In this document: positions 37,499 through 45,560 of the stretch, one piece after another
How positions within the stretch are numbered: the stretch's first letter is position 1
How the letters are laid out: each line of letters starts with the position of its first letter
NCBI GenBank assembly: GCA_029975555.1
Contig: JARKOY010000125.1
Location: 112,479 to 176,478, forward strand
Direction: 5' to 3'
DNA: 64,000 nt
Source of the DNA: Spirochaetia bacterium
GTDB lineage: Bacteria > Spirochaetota > Spirochaetia > Treponematales > Rectinemataceae
Notes under the pieces: model-generated
The model's database searches: none
Told to the model about the DNA's origin: nothing
Seen by the model: the letters and a program-made list of their open reading frames with translations, nothing else
Program-made: the position numbers and the translations under genes

Positions 37499-37972
37499 CT
37501 GATCTTTCTCTCAAGCCCACACGCGCGCAGAACAGTCGCGATAGGAAGGACAATTGGTCGTGCCGCACCCGGTGGAGCCGTCATTTCTCTCCGAGGAGAG
37601 CTCGGTGCGGGAAAAACAACGCTCGCAAAAGGCATAGCCCAGGGGCTGGGCATCGCAGAGCCCATCATTTCGCCCACGTATACCATCATTTCCGAATACG
37701 ACGGCAGACTTCACCTCGTTCACATCGACGCCTATCGCCTCTCCGGCGAGGAAGAGTTCTTCAACACAGGCGGCGAGGAGCTTCTCGGCGCCCCTGGCAC
37801 ACTCTCTCTGATAGAATGGAGCGAAAAAATCGCCGACAGCCTGCCACCAGAGAGCCAGCAGATCACGATAACCGTCGAAGAAAACGGGGACAGAGCTATC
37901 CTCATCGAGGGAAGCTGGATCGAACAGATCGACTGGAAAAGATTCGCAGCGCGGAAGGAGGTCTTTCGATGA
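37499..37972 (+). CDS. tsaE: tRNA threonylcarbamoyladenosine ATPase TsaE, apparent CTG start
   Basis: An open frame of about 157 residues encodes LIFLSSPHARRTVAIGRTIG, the Walker A RGELGAGKTTLAKGIAQGLG, PIISPTYTIISEY, LVHIDAYRL and LSLIEWSEKIADSLP, which is TsaE (YjeE) throughout. TsaE is the ATPase of the TsaB-TsaD-TsaE complex that makes t6A37 in tRNA. The frame opens after a stop at 37472 and has no ATG, GTG or TTG before the P-loop. GGAGG at 37487-37491 stands 7 nt before CTG 37499, the best candidate start. The stop overlaps the tsaB start (ATGA). A copy of the GGGGACRGAG repeat lies in the gene at 37886. Confidence 0.85.
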   Translation: MIFLSSPHARRTVAIGRTIGRAAPGGAVISLRGELGAGKTTLAKGIAQGLGIAEPIISPTYTIISEYDGRLHLVHIDAYRLSGEEEFFNTGGEELLGAPGTLSLIEWSEKIADSLPPESQQITITVEENGDRAILIEGSWIEQIDWKRFAARKEVFR

Positions 37973-38631
37973 TTGTCGTATCGATCGATACGAGTAGTCC
38001 TACGCTGAAGGTTGGTGTATGCGGCGAACACCTGCTCGCACGCTCGATCTTCAAACCGCCCGTGACCCATGCAGAGATGATCGTGCCGAGCATAGACGAC
38101 GCCCTCAGGTCCGCAGGGGTCGATGTTACCGCCATAGAGCTTCTCGCGGTCGCTGGAGGGCCGGGGTCCTTCACAGGACTGCGAATCGGCATCGCCACCG
38201 CGAGGGGGATATCCTTGGGCATGGGCATCCCCATGGTGCTCGTGCCGACACTCGACGTCTACGGCATGGCCTGGAAAGAGCTCGACGGCATCGTCGTTCC
38301 TCTCCTCGACGCGCGCAAGCACCGTCTCTACTGCGCTCGCTATCACCGCGGCACAAAAATCGGAGACTGGATGGACATAGCGTTGCCCGGCCTCATATCG
38401 AAGGTTCACTCCGAGGAAGAAGTCCACTTCGTCGGACCAGACGCCGATCTTGCCGAGACGCTCTGCATCGATCGCCCGGGGTGGACGGTTCATCAGCCAG
38501 AGCCAGAGAGAGAAATCGAAGCGCTCGCACGTCTCGGGGTCTCCATCTATCAGCAAAAGGGTCCTGCAGAAGATTGTGCAGGACCCACATACCTCCGGGA
38601 GCCCGAAATCGGCGAACCGTCCGCACGCTAG
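37969..38631 (+). CDS. tsaB: tRNA threonylcarbamoyladenosine protein TsaB
   Basis: 220 residues of the ASKHA fold. It begins MIVVSIDTSSPTLKVGV and contains HAEMIVPSIDDAL, LLAVAGGPGSFTGLRIGIATARGISLGMGIP and PLLDARKHRLYCARY, the TsaB signatures. TsaB scaffolds TsaD for t6A synthesis. AAGGAGG precedes ATG 37969 and the gene overlaps tsaE by 4 nt. Near the 3' end, inside the coding frame, is a perfect 10-bp inverted repeat (38559-38586). Confidence 0.93.
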   Translation: MIVVSIDTSSPTLKVGVCGEHLLARSIFKPPVTHAEMIVPSIDDALRSAGVDVTAIELLAVAGGPGSFTGLRIGIATARGISLGMGIPMVLVPTLDVYGMAWKELDGIVVPLLDARKHRLYCARYHRGTKIGDWMDIALPGLISKVHSEEEVHFVGPDADLAETLCIDRPGWTVHQPEPEREIEALARLGVSIYQQKGPAEDCAGPTYLREPEIGEPSAR

Positions 38632-38683
38632 GGGCGTGTGCCGGGGAAGGGGGCCCCAACCCTCTTCTCAGCGTTCTTGTCGC

Positions 38684-39808
38684 TCAAATATCCTTTTTAT
38701 ACACACGATTACGCTTGTGCTGGCGCTTCGGATAATCCTTCCAGATGCTCTGTACCTTGATGTTATCCTCCAGCTCGAGGTTTGTCTCCGCGTACTCGAC
38801 GCCGGCCTCCATGGCTGAGCGCTGCAGGGCGTTCATCACGATTGCGAGGACGCCCCGCGACTGATAATCGGGGCGCACCGAGACCAGGTACAGATCGAGG
38901 ACCTTGGGATGTTTCAGCGCACGAAGCACATGGTACCATCCTGTGGGGAAAAGCCTGCCGCGAGAGCGGCAAAACGCCTTCGACAGGCTTGGCATCGAAA
39001 TGCCGAATCCGACAAGGCGTTCCTGCTCATCCACAAGTATCTTTGTAAAGCGTGGATCCACGAACCCGAGATATTGCCTGATATAAGTGTCCACTTGGCG
39101 TTCCGTGAGGGGCGCGGTGCCGTACAGCGTGCTGTAGGTCTCATCGATGAGGTGAAAAAGTTCCCTGCCGAATTTTTTGACAATGACGCGTTTGTCGGTC
39201 CACTCGTAGAGGTGGACACCCGAGCGCTTGGCAAGCAGATCGGTGACACGCTGCACCTTTTCAGGAATTTCTTTGGGAGTAAAAATTTGAAACTGAAGCC
39301 AGTCGACATCTTTCTGATAGCCGAGCCGCTCCAGATGTCGAGGATAGTAAGGATAATTATAGATCGTCGCGATCGTCGCAGGCTCACCGAAGCCTTCGAC
39401 GAGCATGCCCTCCCTGTCCAGGTCCGTAAATCCTAAGGGGCCGTGCACCGCACTCATGCCTTTGGAGGCTGCCCACGCTTCGACGGTCCTCAGCAGTTTT
39501 TCGGAGACTTCAACGTCGTCGACAAAGTCGATCCATCCGAAGCGGGCCCACCTGTTGCCCCATTTTTCAATATAGCGGTGGTTGACTATCCCCGCGATAC
39601 GCCCGACGAGCCTGCCATCCTTCCACGCAGTCCAATATTCAGCCTCGCAGTGCTCGAAGGCGGGGTTCTTATCTTTTCTGAGCGTCCGCATCTCATCGAG
39701 GCGCGGCGCGGGCACGTAGTTGGGCTCATCCCGATACAGTCGCACAGGGAAACTGATGAATTGCCGCAATTCCCTCAAACTCTTCACCCTTCTGATCTCA
39801 ACCGCCAT
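38684..39808 (-). CDS. GNAT-fold protein of unknown substrate
   Basis: 374 residues. It opens EIRRVKSLRELRQFISFPVRLYRDEPNYVP, then WTAWKDGRLVGRIAGIVNHRY, GPLGFTDLDREGMLVEGFGEPATIATIYNYPYYP and a C-terminal acetyltransferase-like unit with LYLVSVRPDYQSRGVLAIVMNAL (an RGxA-type acetyl-CoA loop). This is a widespread uncharacterised family in spirochaetes and Bacteroidetes, sometimes annotated as N-acetyltransferase. AGGGGG precedes the ATG, which lies 11 nt inside the small upstream gene. Confidence 0.75.
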   Translation of the reverse strand: MAVEIRRVKSLRELRQFISFPVRLYRDEPNYVPAPRLDEMRTLRKDKNPAFEHCEAEYWTAWKDGRLVGRIAGIVNHRYIEKWGNRWARFGWIDFVDDVEVSEKLLRTVEAWAASKGMSAVHGPLGFTDLDREGMLVEGFGEPATIATIYNYPYYPRHLERLGYQKDVDWLQFQIFTPKEIPEKVQRVTDLLAKRSGVHLYEWTDKRVIVKKFGRELFHLIDETYSTLYGTAPLTERQVDTYIRQYLGFVDPRFTKILVDEQERLVGFGISMPSLSKAFCRSRGRLFPTGWYHVLRALKHPKVLDLYLVSVRPDYQSRGVLAIVMNALQRSAMEAGVEYAETNLELEDNIKVQSIWKDYPKRQHKRNRVYKKDI

Positions 39809-40055
39809 TCTTACCCCCTATCTCAGCCCTCCACTCGTGGACGAACAGTTCGTAGGCTGCAATAGTCGCCTCGGACACAATATCGCCAAGAGAGCCGCGG
39901 CCAAGCCAGTCGTTGCCATCCAAAACATAGAGATGTGCCAGCTGATGCTCGGCATCTTCAATCGAAAAGTTTGGATCGATGGCTCGGCGGCGATGCAGGC
40001 CACTCAGTGTTCCTTCAAAAATTTCCTTGTATTTCTCATCATGCCACTCCGCCAT
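39798..40055 (-). CDS. Small conserved-looking protein, unknown function
   Basis: 85 residues from ATG 40055: MAEWHDEKYKEIFEGTLSGL, then DPNFSIEDAEHQLAHLYVLDGNDW and a helical end (DIVSEATIAAYELFVHEW). Acidic, soluble and mostly helical, with no family recognised. No Shine-Dalgarno is visible, but TATAAT (40065-40070) lies 9 nt upstream with TTGTAT 18 nt further, suggesting a nearly leaderless mRNA. A start at 40106 is open but would include the promoter. It overlaps the GNAT gene by 11 nt. Confidence 0.55.
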   Translation of the reverse strand: MAEWHDEKYKEIFEGTLSGLHRRRAIDPNFSIEDAEHQLAHLYVLDGNDWLGRGSLGDIVSEATIAAYELFVHEWRAEIGGKNGG

Positions 40056-40064
40056 AGGATAAAG

Positions 40065-40094
40065 ATTATAGACGCAGAGAGCAAAACCATACAA
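40065..40094 (-). promoter_or_regulatory. Candidate promoter of the small gene at 40.06 kb
   Basis: On the minus strand TTGTAT (40089-40094), an 18-nt spacer and a perfect TATAAT (40065-40070). The start codon follows 9 nt later. Confidence 0.45.
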
Positions 40095-40139
40095 GGTATT
40101 GACCAATAGGGCTATTTTGAGTTATACAACCACCTGCAC

Positions 40140-40212
40140 GGCGGGATAGCTCAGTTGGCAGAGCAAGCGGCTCATATCCGCTGGGTCGTGGGTTCAATCC
40201 CCTCTCCCGCTA
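40140..40212 (+). tRNA. tRNA with CAU anticodon (elongator Met, possibly Ile2)
   Basis: 73 nt fold as a cloverleaf. The acceptor is GGCGGGA/TCCCGCT with a G-U first pair, and the D arm is GCTC/GAGC with AGTTGG in the loop. The anticodon stem AGCGG/CCGCT encloses CTCATAT with CAT at 40173-40175. The T loop is TTCAATC, with one T-T mismatch in the T stem. The discriminator is A73 and CCA is not encoded. The anticodon stem lacks the three G-C pairs of initiator tRNA. Elongator Met is likeliest; a lysidine-modified Ile2 cannot be ruled out. Confidence 0.93.
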
Positions 40213-40224
40213 GGTACAAAAAAA

Positions 40225-40250
40225 GGCTCCCTGAAGAGGGGGCCTTTTTT
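40225..40250 (+). terminator. Rho-independent terminator after the tRNA gene
   Basis: GGCTCCCT-GAAG-AGGGGGCC forms an 8-bp stem with a GAAG tetraloop, followed by TTTTTT and preceded by a run of A, so it could work in both directions. Confidence 0.9.
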
Positions 40251-40341
40251 GTTGCGTATCAGCGCTTTCAATAGTCCGTCGATCGTGTTTTTGAGCGCAC
40301 GGAATTGGGTGGCCGCGGCTATGGGGCTACCATAAAATTTT

Positions 40342-40362
40342 ACGTAAATAACAATCTTACGT
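40342..40362. promoter_or_regulatory. Inverted repeat ACGTAA-N9-TTACGT upstream of the radical SAM gene
   Basis: A perfect 6-bp inverted repeat with a 9-nt spacer lies 18 nt before the -35 box of the next promoter, a place suited to an activator or repressor dimer. The cognate factor is unknown. Confidence 0.4.
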
Positions 40363-40380
40363 CAGATTTCTCTCTCGTGG

Positions 40381-40409
40381 TTGACAGCCAGCACATCGAG
40401 AACTAAACT
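40381..40409 (+). promoter_or_regulatory. Promoter of the radical SAM DNA-repair-type gene (leaderless spacing)
   Basis: A perfect TTGACA (40381-40386), exactly 17 nt, then TAAACT (40404-40409). The ATG at 40420 follows 10 nt after the -10 box. The TTG of the -35 box is in frame with the gene and could be mistaken for its start codon. Confidence 0.75.
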
Positions 40410-40419
40410 TCTGTGTAGT

Positions 40420-41736
40420 ATGGATCGCTTCGACACACTTCGAATCCTCTCTCAAGCAGCGGCGTGGGATGCCGCTGCCCCAAGCCCTCGCATCGAACAA
40501 GAGCCCTCCCCGACCCAGCCGGCCGCCCCAAAAGGCTGCCCGGCACCACAGGTCAGAGAGGATGCGGCCTACGGCATCTGCAGGGTCAAAAGACTGGGCG
40601 GCGGGAGCATCCCCATCCTCAAAGTTTTGCTGTCGAACGCCTGTTCCTATAACTGCGCATACTGCGTAAACCGCCGCTCGTCCAATGTCCGCCGGGCCGC
40701 TTTTCAGCCAGAAGACCTTGCGAGGACCATCGCCGACTTCGCTGCGCGGGGCGTCATTCGCGGCGCATTTATCTCGTCCGGCGTCCTGGGAACCCCGGAC
40801 GACACAATGGAGCGACTCATCTGGACAGCCCGAACCTTGCGCGAACGATACGGATACAGGGACTACCTTCACCTCAAGGTGATCCCCGGGGCATCGCCCG
40901 ATCTTGTGCGACGTGCGATGCGCTACGCGACGAGAGTGTCGGTCAATATCGAACTCCCAAGCGAAGAGAGCCTTCTCCGCATCGCACCGGACAAGAGCCC
41001 CGACGCAATTCTTACACCCATGACCACGATTGCCGACCAGCTCCGTGAGCTTGCCGAAAAAGAGCTTGTCGGTGCCTCGTCCGATTCTTTCTCAGGCATG
41101 ACCGCAGGCCAGACGACGCAGCTCATCGTCGGGGCAAGCCCTGAATCAGACGCCGTCATCCTCAGGCTCGCTCATCATCTCTACACGCGCTTCAACGTGC
41201 GTAGAGTCTATTACTCCGCGTTCCGCCCCGAGGGGACAGACCCTTCTCTGCCCCACCCCGCCGTGCCACCCTATGGGCGCGAGTTCCGTCTGTACCAGGC
41301 AGATATGCTCTTTCGGTGGTATGGGTTCAGCCCTCAAGAGCTCTTCTCTGCGAGCGAGTTCCTCGAGGAGGATCTTGATCCAAAGACTTCCTGGGCATTG
41401 CGCAACATCGAATTATTCCCGGTTGAACTCATGACCGCAGATCTTATGCAGCTTCTCCGCGTACCAGGCATCGGGCCCAGATCCGCAAGAAAAATCCTCG
41501 AACTGCGCAAGGCAGGAAGACTCAACGTTGCATCGCTGAAGAAATTGCGCATAAGGCTCAAATATGCCTCATGGTTCATCACCCTGCGTGGAAAGGCTCC
41601 ATCAGAGGACCTGCGATTCCCTGAGGGGGCGCCTCCACACTGCACCCTCGATCGCCCCGAAATACTCCGAGAGTTTCTCAGAGAAAAACGACAAAGCCCT
41701 GCCCCTATAAATCCTGAACTGGATTTTTTCTCGTAA
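40420..41736 (+). CDS. Putative DNA modification/repair radical SAM protein (UDG-linked family)
   Basis: About 438 residues. The cluster motif is CSYNCAYC (CxxxCxxC) within VLLSNACSYNCAYCVNRRS, after AYGICRVKRLGGGSIPILK. GAFISSGVLGTPDDTMERLI and HLKVIPGASPDLVRRAM follow. The C-terminus has a helix-hairpin-helix element (LLRVPGIGPRSARKILELRKAGRL) that suits DNA binding. This matches the family annotated as radical SAM protein linked to a UDG-like partner (TIGR03916 type). That partner gene is usually adjacent but is absent here. No biochemical function is established. The ATG at 40420 has no Shine-Dalgarno and lies at the predicted transcript 5' end. Confidence 0.85.
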   Translation: MDRFDTLRILSQAAAWDAAAPSPRIEQEPSPTQPAAPKGCPAPQVREDAAYGICRVKRLGGGSIPILKVLLSNACSYNCAYCVNRRSSNVRRAAFQPEDLARTIADFAARGVIRGAFISSGVLGTPDDTMERLIWTARTLRERYGYRDYLHLKVIPGASPDLVRRAMRYATRVSVNIELPSEESLLRIAPDKSPDAILTPMTTIADQLRELAEKELVGASSDSFSGMTAGQTTQLIVGASPESDAVILRLAHHLYTRFNVRRVYYSAFRPEGTDPSLPHPAVPPYGREFRLYQADMLFRWYGFSPQELFSASEFLEEDLDPKTSWALRNIELFPVELMTADLMQLLRVPGIGPRSARKILELRKAGRLNVASLKKLRIRLKYASWFITLRGKAPSEDLRFPEGAPPHCTLDRPEILREFLREKRQSPAPINPELDFFS

Positions 41737-41778
41737 CGAATGAAGTGTACCCTTGAAAAAAGGCAGAAAGCTTCCACG

Positions 41779-41813
41779 GTGTCTCGAAGCCTGCAGAAGG
41801 GATGAAGAGACAC
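41779..41813. other. Inverted repeat between radical SAM and deacetylase genes
   Basis: GTGTCTC (41779-41785) pairs perfectly with GAGACAC (41807-41813) across 21 nt. No T-run follows, so it is not a typical terminator. Confidence 0.35.
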
Positions 41814-41913
41814 TCTAGAAAGCTCCCCTGTGGCACGTCAACCCCCGTCACCAATATTAACGTTGACTTTCGTATCTAAATGCCAGAGAATATCTTAGAA
41901 AAGGTAATGTAGC

Positions 41914-42822
41914 ATGACCAAAAGTATTGTGTTCTGGAAGCGTTGTATCATGGTGGGGATCGTGCTCCTCATTACGATTCCCACCGCGGGAGTGATACTC
42001 CTTGCCATGGAAAACTCGCGTCTTAGGCATGAGATTGAAACAAAACCGCCCATGGGGGACGATGCGGTTACCATAGGCACCAATTCTTACGATGCGGCCT
42101 CGATTGTGCGGAAACACCCCCTTCTCTCTTATCAACTTCTGTATCCCGAGCTGAGCGCAAATTTTGTCGGATTCAACGACGATCTGGTCGATCCCAAAAC
42201 CGTCTTTTTGACCTTCGACGACGGACCTTCGACGTCGACGCCACTGATCCTCGATGCACTGAAGGAGCATGATGTCAAGGCCACCTTCTTCGTCAACGGC
42301 AAAACAGGCCTGTTCGCAGCTTCCTGGCTCAAGCGAATCGCGAAAGAAGGACATGGCATAGGCTTGCATTCCTACACTCATCAGTACAGTCTCATCTATG
42401 CATCCGTCGAGAACTTCATAGAAGACCTCAACAAAAATTATCTCTATGTGAAGAATATCGCGGACGTAAATCCCACGCTCCTGCGTTTCCCCGGCGGAAG
42501 CATCAACACTTATAACCTCAGGCTCTACCAGTCGCTCTGCGCCGAAGTTCTGCGGCGAGGTTTTATTTACTGTGATTGGAATGTAAGCGCTGGCGACACA
42601 TTAAAAGGTGAGACCGTAGACTCAATAGTGGAGAACGTGCTCAATGGGGTCAAGCTCTGCTGGGGGCCAGCTTTTGTGCTGATGCACGACAACGGCAACG
42701 TCGACATTGTTCAGGCATTGCCGAAGATTATCGAGAAACTGAGGGCGGAAGGGTATTCTTTTGCTGCACTGAACAATACCGTGCGGCCGCCTATGTTTGT
42801 GTATCCAGAACCAGAAGGATAA
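41914..42822 (+). CDS. Membrane-anchored polysaccharide deacetylase (NodB domain)
   Basis: 302 residues with an N-terminal membrane anchor (residues about 12-31, IMVGIVLLITIPTAGVILLA) and a periplasmic NodB domain. The motifs are VFLTFDDGPSTSTP with the catalytic and metal Asp pair, ATFFVNG, GIGLHSYTHQYS with the metal His pair (HxxxH), LLRFPGGSINTY and the closing FVLMHDNGNVD. Such enzymes de-N-acetylate peptidoglycan or exopolysaccharide; the substrate here is unknown. A bactofilin gene follows 11 nt later, and bactofilins often position cell-wall enzymes, so the pair may form one module (inference). Confidence 0.88.
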   Translation: MTKSIVFWKRCIMVGIVLLITIPTAGVILLAMENSRLRHEIETKPPMGDDAVTIGTNSYDAASIVRKHPLLSYQLLYPELSANFVGFNDDLVDPKTVFLTFDDGPSTSTPLILDALKEHDVKATFFVNGKTGLFAASWLKRIAKEGHGIGLHSYTHQYSLIYASVENFIEDLNKNYLYVKNIADVNPTLLRFPGGSINTYNLRLYQSLCAEVLRRGFIYCDWNVSAGDTLKGETVDSIVENVLNGVKLCWGPAFVLMHDNGNVDIVQALPKIIEKLRAEGYSFAALNNTVRPPMFVYPEPEG

Positions 42823-42833
42823 GGAGGATGGCG

Positions 42834-43430
42834 ATGAAAGAGAAGAGTAATCTGACAAAAGCCTTCGACGAGCTTTTGCATGGGAGATCAGAGGATGATG
42901 GCCAGCAGGCGCCGCAATCGGAGATCGGCCCAGAATTTGATCCTCGCCCCTCAGCGGCACAGCTCGCGAGCCTGAATGCGGCCGCTGCTCCGTCCCTCCA
43001 CCAGACGCCGGAAGCGACCATCACCGCGGACATGATCATCAAGGGCTCGATTTCCAGCGCCTCGAACATCAATGTCTTTGGCACCATCCTCGGGGACGTC
43101 AGCTGCGAGAACGACATGATCGTATCAGGACGGATCGAGGGTAACGTCAGTGCGCGGTCATTTCAGCTTCTGTCAGGCTCGATCACTGGAGACATCGTCG
43201 CAAAATCGATTGTCGAGATAGCGCAGGGTTCCAGCGTGAACGGCAACATCACCGCAGAGAGAATCACGGCGGACAGCAGAATTACCGGCAACCTGAATGC
43301 AGGAAGTGTCGTCCGGCTCAACGCCAACGCGGTCATCGACGGGAACATCAAATCAAGCTCGCTGGCCGTCCAAGAAGGCGCCGAGATCAGGGGCAATGTC
43401 GACGTTCACAAAACACAAGAAAACGCATAA
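42834..43430 (+). CDS. Bactofilin
   Basis: 198 residues. After a disordered N-terminus of about 65 residues, a right-handed beta-helix of short repeats runs to near the end: ITADMIIKGSISSASNINVFGTILGDV, then VSGRIEGNVSA, SGSITGDIVA, GSSVNGNITAERI, GNLNAGSVV and GAEIRGNVDV. Bactofilins self-assemble into nucleotide-free filaments that organise cell-wall enzymes. I start at ATG 42834, 6 nt after AAGGAGG; the ATG at 42828 touches that site directly. Confidence 0.9.
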   Translation: MKEKSNLTKAFDELLHGRSEDDGQQAPQSEIGPEFDPRPSAAQLASLNAAAAPSLHQTPEATITADMIIKGSISSASNINVFGTILGDVSCENDMIVSGRIEGNVSARSFQLLSGSITGDIVAKSIVEIAQGSSVNGNITAERITADSRITGNLNAGSVVRLNANAVIDGNIKSSSLAVQEGAEIRGNVDVHKTQENA

Positions 43431-43497
43431 AGTTCCCAACCGACGAGACATACAGGGGCGGGGAGCTATTTTTTTCTGGGCCAGCTCTTGCTTTTAA

Positions 43498-43508
43498 GCT
43501 CTGTCCCT
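43498..43508 (-). repeat. Copy of the dispersed AGGGACAGAGC repeat in an intergenic gap
   Basis: GCTCTGTCCCT on the plus strand, between bactofilin and mtnA. It belongs to the dispersed family described at 37.9-62.1 kb. Confidence 0.5.
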
Positions 43509-43515
43509 CATTTCT

Positions 43516-44562
43516 TCACTGCGGCAATGCCTTGAGCGATGCGGCGAAGGGAGGATAGGCAATCCCTTTTTCCGTAATGATTGCCGTGATGAGCGACGCA
43601 TCGGTGACATCGAAGGCGGGATTGTAGGTCTTTATATCCTGAGGCGCCATGCGTGAGCAGTACCACTTTGTGGTGATCTCTTCGCCCGGACGTTCTTCGA
43701 TGACGATGGACGCACCACTAGGACAGTTCAAATCTATGGTCGAAGTCGGCCCGAGCACATAGAAAGGAATGCCATAGTGCTTTGCAAGAATCGCGAGCCC
43801 CAGCGTTCCAATTTTATTCGCGGTATCCCCGTTGGCCGCCACTCTGTCACAGCCCACGAGCACGGCCTGCACCAGGCCACGCTGCATCACCGTGGCGGCC
43901 ATGTTGTCACAGATGAGCGTCACATCGACACCTGCCTCGGAGAGCTCCCAGGCAGTGAGCCGCGCCCCCTGCAAAAGCGGCCTCGTCTCGTCGACAAAAA
44001 CCTTAAATTGATAACCCCGCTGCGTGCCCAGATAGATCGGCGCGAGCGCCGTGCCCAATTCCGAAGTGGCGAGGGCACCGGCATTGCAGTGCGTGAGCAG
44101 CCCCCAGCCTCTCCGAAGGAGGGACAGAGCATGTTCACCGATTGCGTGGCACATGCGGGCATCTTCATTGCGAATTGCGTCGGCCTCAGTCTTCAGCGCA
44201 CAGAGGAGCTGTGCGACAGAATCATATCTTGAGGCAAGGCGCTGTTCCATGCGGTTCAAGGCCCAGAAGAGATTGACGGCGGTCGGCCTTGAGGTCTCAA
44301 GGTACCGTTTCGCCTGACGAAAAAGCGCCGCCGCAGCCTCAGGGCTCTCGGGACTGCCGTGACGAACGGCGAGATAGGCCCCGTAGGCGGCGGCAATGCC
44401 GATTGCCGGGGCTCCTCTCACACGAAGGTTCCGGATCGCTTCCCAAACATCCTCTGTCCCCGAGAGGCGGAGATACACAACGTCGTTCGGGAGGCGCGTC
44501 TGATCCAGAATCACAAGCTCTCCCGCCTGATCGTCCAAAAAGACGCTGCGAAATTCATGCAT
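43516..44562 (-). CDS. mtnA: Methylthioribose-1-phosphate isomerase
   Basis: 348 residues from ATG 44562, the second enzyme of methionine salvage. Motifs are AIRNLRVRGAPAIGIAAAYG, LLTHCNAGALAT with the catalytic Cys, VFVDETRPLLQGARLTAWEL, LICDNMAA and VGCDRVAANGDTANKIGTLGLA, followed by PTSTIDL and YNPAFDVT. AAAGGG precedes the start; a TTG at 44583 would add seven residues. Two copies of the dispersed repeat lie in the gene (44120-44130 and 44451-44461). No other mtn genes are nearby, and a role in purine or nucleoside salvage is also possible for MtnA homologues. Confidence 0.94.
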   Translation of the reverse strand: MHEFRSVFLDDQAGELVILDQTRLPNDVVYLRLSGTEDVWEAIRNLRVRGAPAIGIAAAYGAYLAVRHGSPESPEAAAALFRQAKRYLETSRPTAVNLFWALNRMEQRLASRYDSVAQLLCALKTEADAIRNEDARMCHAIGEHALSLLRRGWGLLTHCNAGALATSELGTALAPIYLGTQRGYQFKVFVDETRPLLQGARLTAWELSEAGVDVTLICDNMAATVMQRGLVQAVLVGCDRVAANGDTANKIGTLGLAILAKHYGIPFYVLGPTSTIDLNCPSGASIVIEERPGEEITTKWYCSRMAPQDIKTYNPAFDVTDASLITAIITEKGIAYPPFAASLKALPQ

Positions 44563-44643
44563 ACTGCATCCCTTTTGCTTCAAAACTCACAATAGACAGA
44601 AGTCTAAAATCCTCTTGGCCCCCTGTCAATTTCCTCCATGGCC

Positions 44644-44672
44644 ATGACATTTGTTACAACTTCGTCTATACT
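44644..44672 (+). promoter_or_regulatory. Promoter of lipA (leaderless spacing)
   Basis: ATGACA (44644-44649), exactly 17 nt, then TATACT (44667-44672). The lipA ATG at 44679 begins 6 nt later, exactly where transcription should start. Confidence 0.7.
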
Positions 44673-44678
44673 CTGTCT

Positions 44679-45560
44679 ATGCAGAATGCACAACTCCCGA
44701 CAAAACCTTCGTGGCTCAAGGTGCGGCTTCCCCACGGAGATGCCTGGCGGCACGTCGAAGAGGTCCTGGCCTCCCACGGTCTGCACACGGTCTGCGATGA
44801 GGCGCGCTGTCCCAACAAGGGCGAGTGCTGGGGCGCCGGTACGGCCACATTCATGATCATGGGAGATATCTGCACCCGCGGCTGCCGTTTCTGTGCGGTG
44901 AGGACGGCCAGGCATGGCAGGCCCCTCGATTCAGAAGAACCTCGACGGCTGGCCGAGGCGGTCAAGGCACTGAACCTCACGTACGCCGTCATCACCTCTG
45001 TCGACAGGGACGATCTGCCAGACCGTGGAGCGGGTCACTTTGCCGCGTGCATCCGCGCCGTCCGGGAGCTCAGTCCCGATACGAAAATCGAGGTCCTAAT
45101 CCCGGACTATAGGGGGACAGAGCTTGAACGCGTGCTCGCCGCAAAGCCCGACATACTCGCCCACAATGTAGAGACCGTCCGCCGCCTTCAACCCGTGCGG
45201 GATCACCGCGCCTCCTTCGACAAAAGCATTCAGACCCTCCGCGAAGCCTGCGGCGCCGGCATCCCCACAAAAACAAGCCTCTTGCTCGGTCTCGGCGAAA
45301 CCGACGAGGAAGTGCTGCAGGCGCTCAAGGAACTTCGCAGCGCGGGTGTCTCCATCGTCGTGATGGGCCAGTATCTGAGGCCTACCCCCCAAGAGACTCC
45401 CGTCGTCGAGTACATCAGCCCACAGCAGTTTGCCGACTACGCCCAAAAGGCGAGGTCTCTCGGTTTCGTCTCGGTGGTCTCCGCGCCCTTCGCGCGCACG
45501 AGTTATCACGCCAAAGAAGCGTGGACTGCCGCTCGATCGGGAAGCGTCTATGAAACTTGA
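44679..45560 (+). CDS. lipA: Lipoyl synthase
   Basis: 293 residues. The auxiliary cluster motif is CDEARCPNKGECW (Cx4Cx5C) and the radical SAM motif is CTRGCRFCAV (CxxxCxxC). FMIMGDICTRG, VITSVDRDDLPDRGAGHFA, ILAHNVETVRRLQP, KTSLLLGLGETDEEV and GQYLRPT complete the family pattern, with the C-terminal RTSYHAKE providing the third-ligand Ser region. It inserts two sulfurs into protein-bound octanoyl groups. No Shine-Dalgarno precedes the ATG. The stop overlaps lplB. Confidence 0.96.
   Translation: MQNAQLPTKPSWLKVRLPHGDAWRHVEEVLASHGLHTVCDEARCPNKGECWGAGTATFMIMGDICTRGCRFCAVRTARHGRPLDSEEPRRLAEAVKALNLTYAVITSVDRDDLPDRGAGHFAACIRAVRELSPDTKIEVLIPDYRGTELERVLAAKPDILAHNVETVRRLQPVRDHRASFDKSIQTLREACGAGIPTKTSLLLGLGETDEEVLQALKELRSAGVSIVVMGQYLRPTPQETPVVEYISPQQFADYAQKARSLGFVSVVSAPFARTSYHAKEAWTAARSGSVYET

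Noticed and set aside
37420..37968. Upstream extension of the tsaB frame
   Set aside because: The extra 183 residues are Arg/His-rich shadow of tsaE. TsaB motifs begin only at ATG 37969, which has its own ribosome-binding site.
40140..40212. Initiator tRNA-fMet reading of the CAU tRNA
   Set aside because: The anticodon stem lacks the three consecutive G-C pairs, and position 1 can pair (G-U) with position 72.
40381..40419. TTG at 40381 as the start of the radical SAM gene
   Set aside because: That TTG is the first three bases of a perfect -35 box with a matching -10. The ATG at 40420 fits better.
44289..44678. Upstream extension of the lipA frame
   Set aside because: It covers the antisense of mtnA. 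LipA homology starts at 44679, where the promoter also points.
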